From assembly GCA_030619435.1 (NCBI GenBank), contig JAUXBI010000049.1, positions 1 to 9,152 on the forward strand: a stretch of 9,152 bases of DNA. Direction: 5' to 3'. Below the pieces are notes generated by a model. That model saw only the letters and a program-made list of their open reading frames with translations. It had not been told where the DNA came from and made no database searches. This DNA is from Syntrophaceae bacterium. GTDB lineage: Bacteria; Desulfobacterota; Syntrophia; Syntrophales; UBA2210. This document shows positions 8,462 to 9,152 of the stretch, piece by piece; position 1 is the stretch's first letter, and each line of letters begins with the position of its first letter. The position numbers were made by a program, and so were the translations under genes.

Positions 8462-8887
8462 CTATATACCCCTTCCCAATACCTTTTCAGAAATATCCGT
8501 AGCTATCGTTCCGGTTTGATCCCTCAGGACGCCCCTGGCTTTATCCGTTTCATTCTGCAGTTTAGTCTTAAAGTCTCCCAGTTTCTCCGAGATCTCATCC
8601 CTTACTTTCCCGATTATAACTTTCCCCTGTTCTGCTCCCTCTTCCTCAATTTCATCTCTCTGGACAACAGCCTCTGCCCTTGCCTGGCGCACTTTCCCCT
8701 CGTATTCGGCCATGTTACGCTCTATTGTTTCGTTGAGAGATTTTACTTCCTCATCCGACTCTTCAAGCTTCTTATTTCTCTTTTCGATAATTTTTAAGAC
8801 AGGCTTATAAAGAAGAAAATTCAGTATGAAAATTAACAGGATAAAATTGACCATCTGGATCCAGACTGTATAATTCAGCTCTACCAT
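8462..8887 (-). CDS. atpF': ATP synthase Fo b' subunit
   Basis: This 141-residue second b-type subunit should pair with the longer b encoded next to it to form a mixed peripheral stalk. It has the ordinary short b architecture: a few exported residues, one membrane helix (about 7-27), then the family segment LLYKPVLKIIEKRNKKLEES (25-44) and a long charged coiled coil ending in DISEKVLGR (131-139). It lacks the signal peptide and acidic extension of its neighbour. The ATG (8885-8887) is preceded by GGTGAG about 5 bases away. It is the first gene of the operon, after a 265-base leader, and its stop codon touches the start of the b gene. Subunits a and c are not adjacent. Confidence 0.94.
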   Translation of the reverse strand: MVELNYTVWIQMVNFILLIFILNFLLYKPVLKIIEKRNKKLEESDEEVKSLNETIERNMAEYEGKVRQARAEAVVQRDEIEEEGAEQGKVIIGKVRDEISEKLGDFKTKLQNETDKARGVLRDQTGTIATDISEKVLGRGI

Positions 8888-9152
8888 TATTACTCACCAT
8901 TCCTCGATCTAAATATTATGTGAGAAATATTCGAAAGTTAAAAACTACCCTTAAAAACCCCGTCAAGGCACTTGCTAAAATCGGAGAGTACTAACCACAA
9001 CTCCATAACCTTGTCAAGTTTTTTTGACAGGAAACCATATTTAAATAGAGTTCACTGAAAAAATCAAAATTTGTCAATTCACAATCAGGCTGTCCGCAAC
9101 ACGGCTTACATCAAGCAATGCTCACAACTTCCCTGATCGGACATAAACGCCG
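8888..9152 (-). promoter_or_regulatory. leader of the ATP synthase operon, gene-free
   Basis: This 265-base AT-rich region upstream of b' shows no supportable gene. On the minus strand it has three -35-like boxes facing the operon: TTGACA at 9072-9077, TTGACA at 9012-9017 and TTGACG at 8961-8966. None has a clean -10 at ideal spacing; the best is TAGTAC (8988-8993), 18 bases after the middle box. The middle box forms a 6-bp inverted repeat, TGTCAA (9012-9017) with TTGACA (9024-9029). The operon promoter very likely lies here, but I cannot say which box is used. The end of any upstream gene is not recognisable in the last 80 bases. Confidence 0.5.

Noticed and set aside
9012..9029. Intrinsic terminator formed by TGTCAA and TTGACA.
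   Set aside because: The stem is only 6 bp, poor in GC, and lacks a following U-run in the minus direction. It fits overlapping promoter or operator sequence at least as well.
9108..9152. C-terminal tail of a gene upstream of the ATP synthase operon on the minus strand, ending with a CEHCLM-like peptide and a stop.
   Set aside because: Only about 14 residues are visible in one of three frames, all three frames hit stops nearby, and nothing identifies the protein.

Overview
This window is a stretch of housekeeping chromosome with every gene on the minus strand, so it reads from high to low coordinates. Gene content and order point to a Gram-negative member of the Desulfobacterota (former Deltaproteobacteria). 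The clues are an F1-type ATP synthase operon headed by two b-type stator genes without subunits a and c beside them, a b subunit carrying an N-terminal signal peptide, and a pgpA-cinA-thpR-recA run downstream. This assignment is an inference from gene order and protein character; no 16S gene or other marker is present.

Reading order is as follows. A 265-base gene-free leader (8888-9152) holds candidate promoter elements. The ATP synthase block then follows: b' (8462-8887), b (7763-8461), delta (7221-7766), alpha (5703-7217), gamma (4762-5640), beta (3315-4724) and epsilon (2891-3298). The genes are tightly packed: b' and b abut, b and delta overlap by 4 bases through a TTG start, and only 3 bases separate delta from alpha. 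A strong intrinsic terminator at 2800-2835 closes the operon.

After the terminator comes a second group: pgpA (phosphatidylglycerophosphatase A, 2218-2673), cinA (nucleotide/NAD-salvage protein, 961-2208), thpR (2'-5' RNA ligase-like cyclic phosphodiesterase, 317-901), and the first 33 codons of recA (1-100), which runs off the left edge. A candidate promoter sits between the terminator and pgpA. Another lies just after thpR, in the 216-base AT-rich leader of recA, so recA may have its own promoter.

The seven ATP synthase genes supply the whole F1 catalytic head (alpha, beta, gamma, delta, epsilon) and the peripheral stalk (b, b'). The proton- or sodium-conducting parts (a and the c ring) must be encoded elsewhere. 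The second group has no shared pathway: one membrane-lipid enzyme, one nucleotide-repair or salvage enzyme, one RNA-end enzyme and the recombinase. This neighbourhood is nevertheless common in related bacteria. All genes are full length with intact catalytic motifs, apart from recA, which the window edge cuts. I found no mobile elements, CRISPR arrays, RNA genes or foreign-looking segments, and no evidence of an undescribed system. The points worth a second look are modest: start codons, the unusual b subunit N-terminus, and the two leaders.
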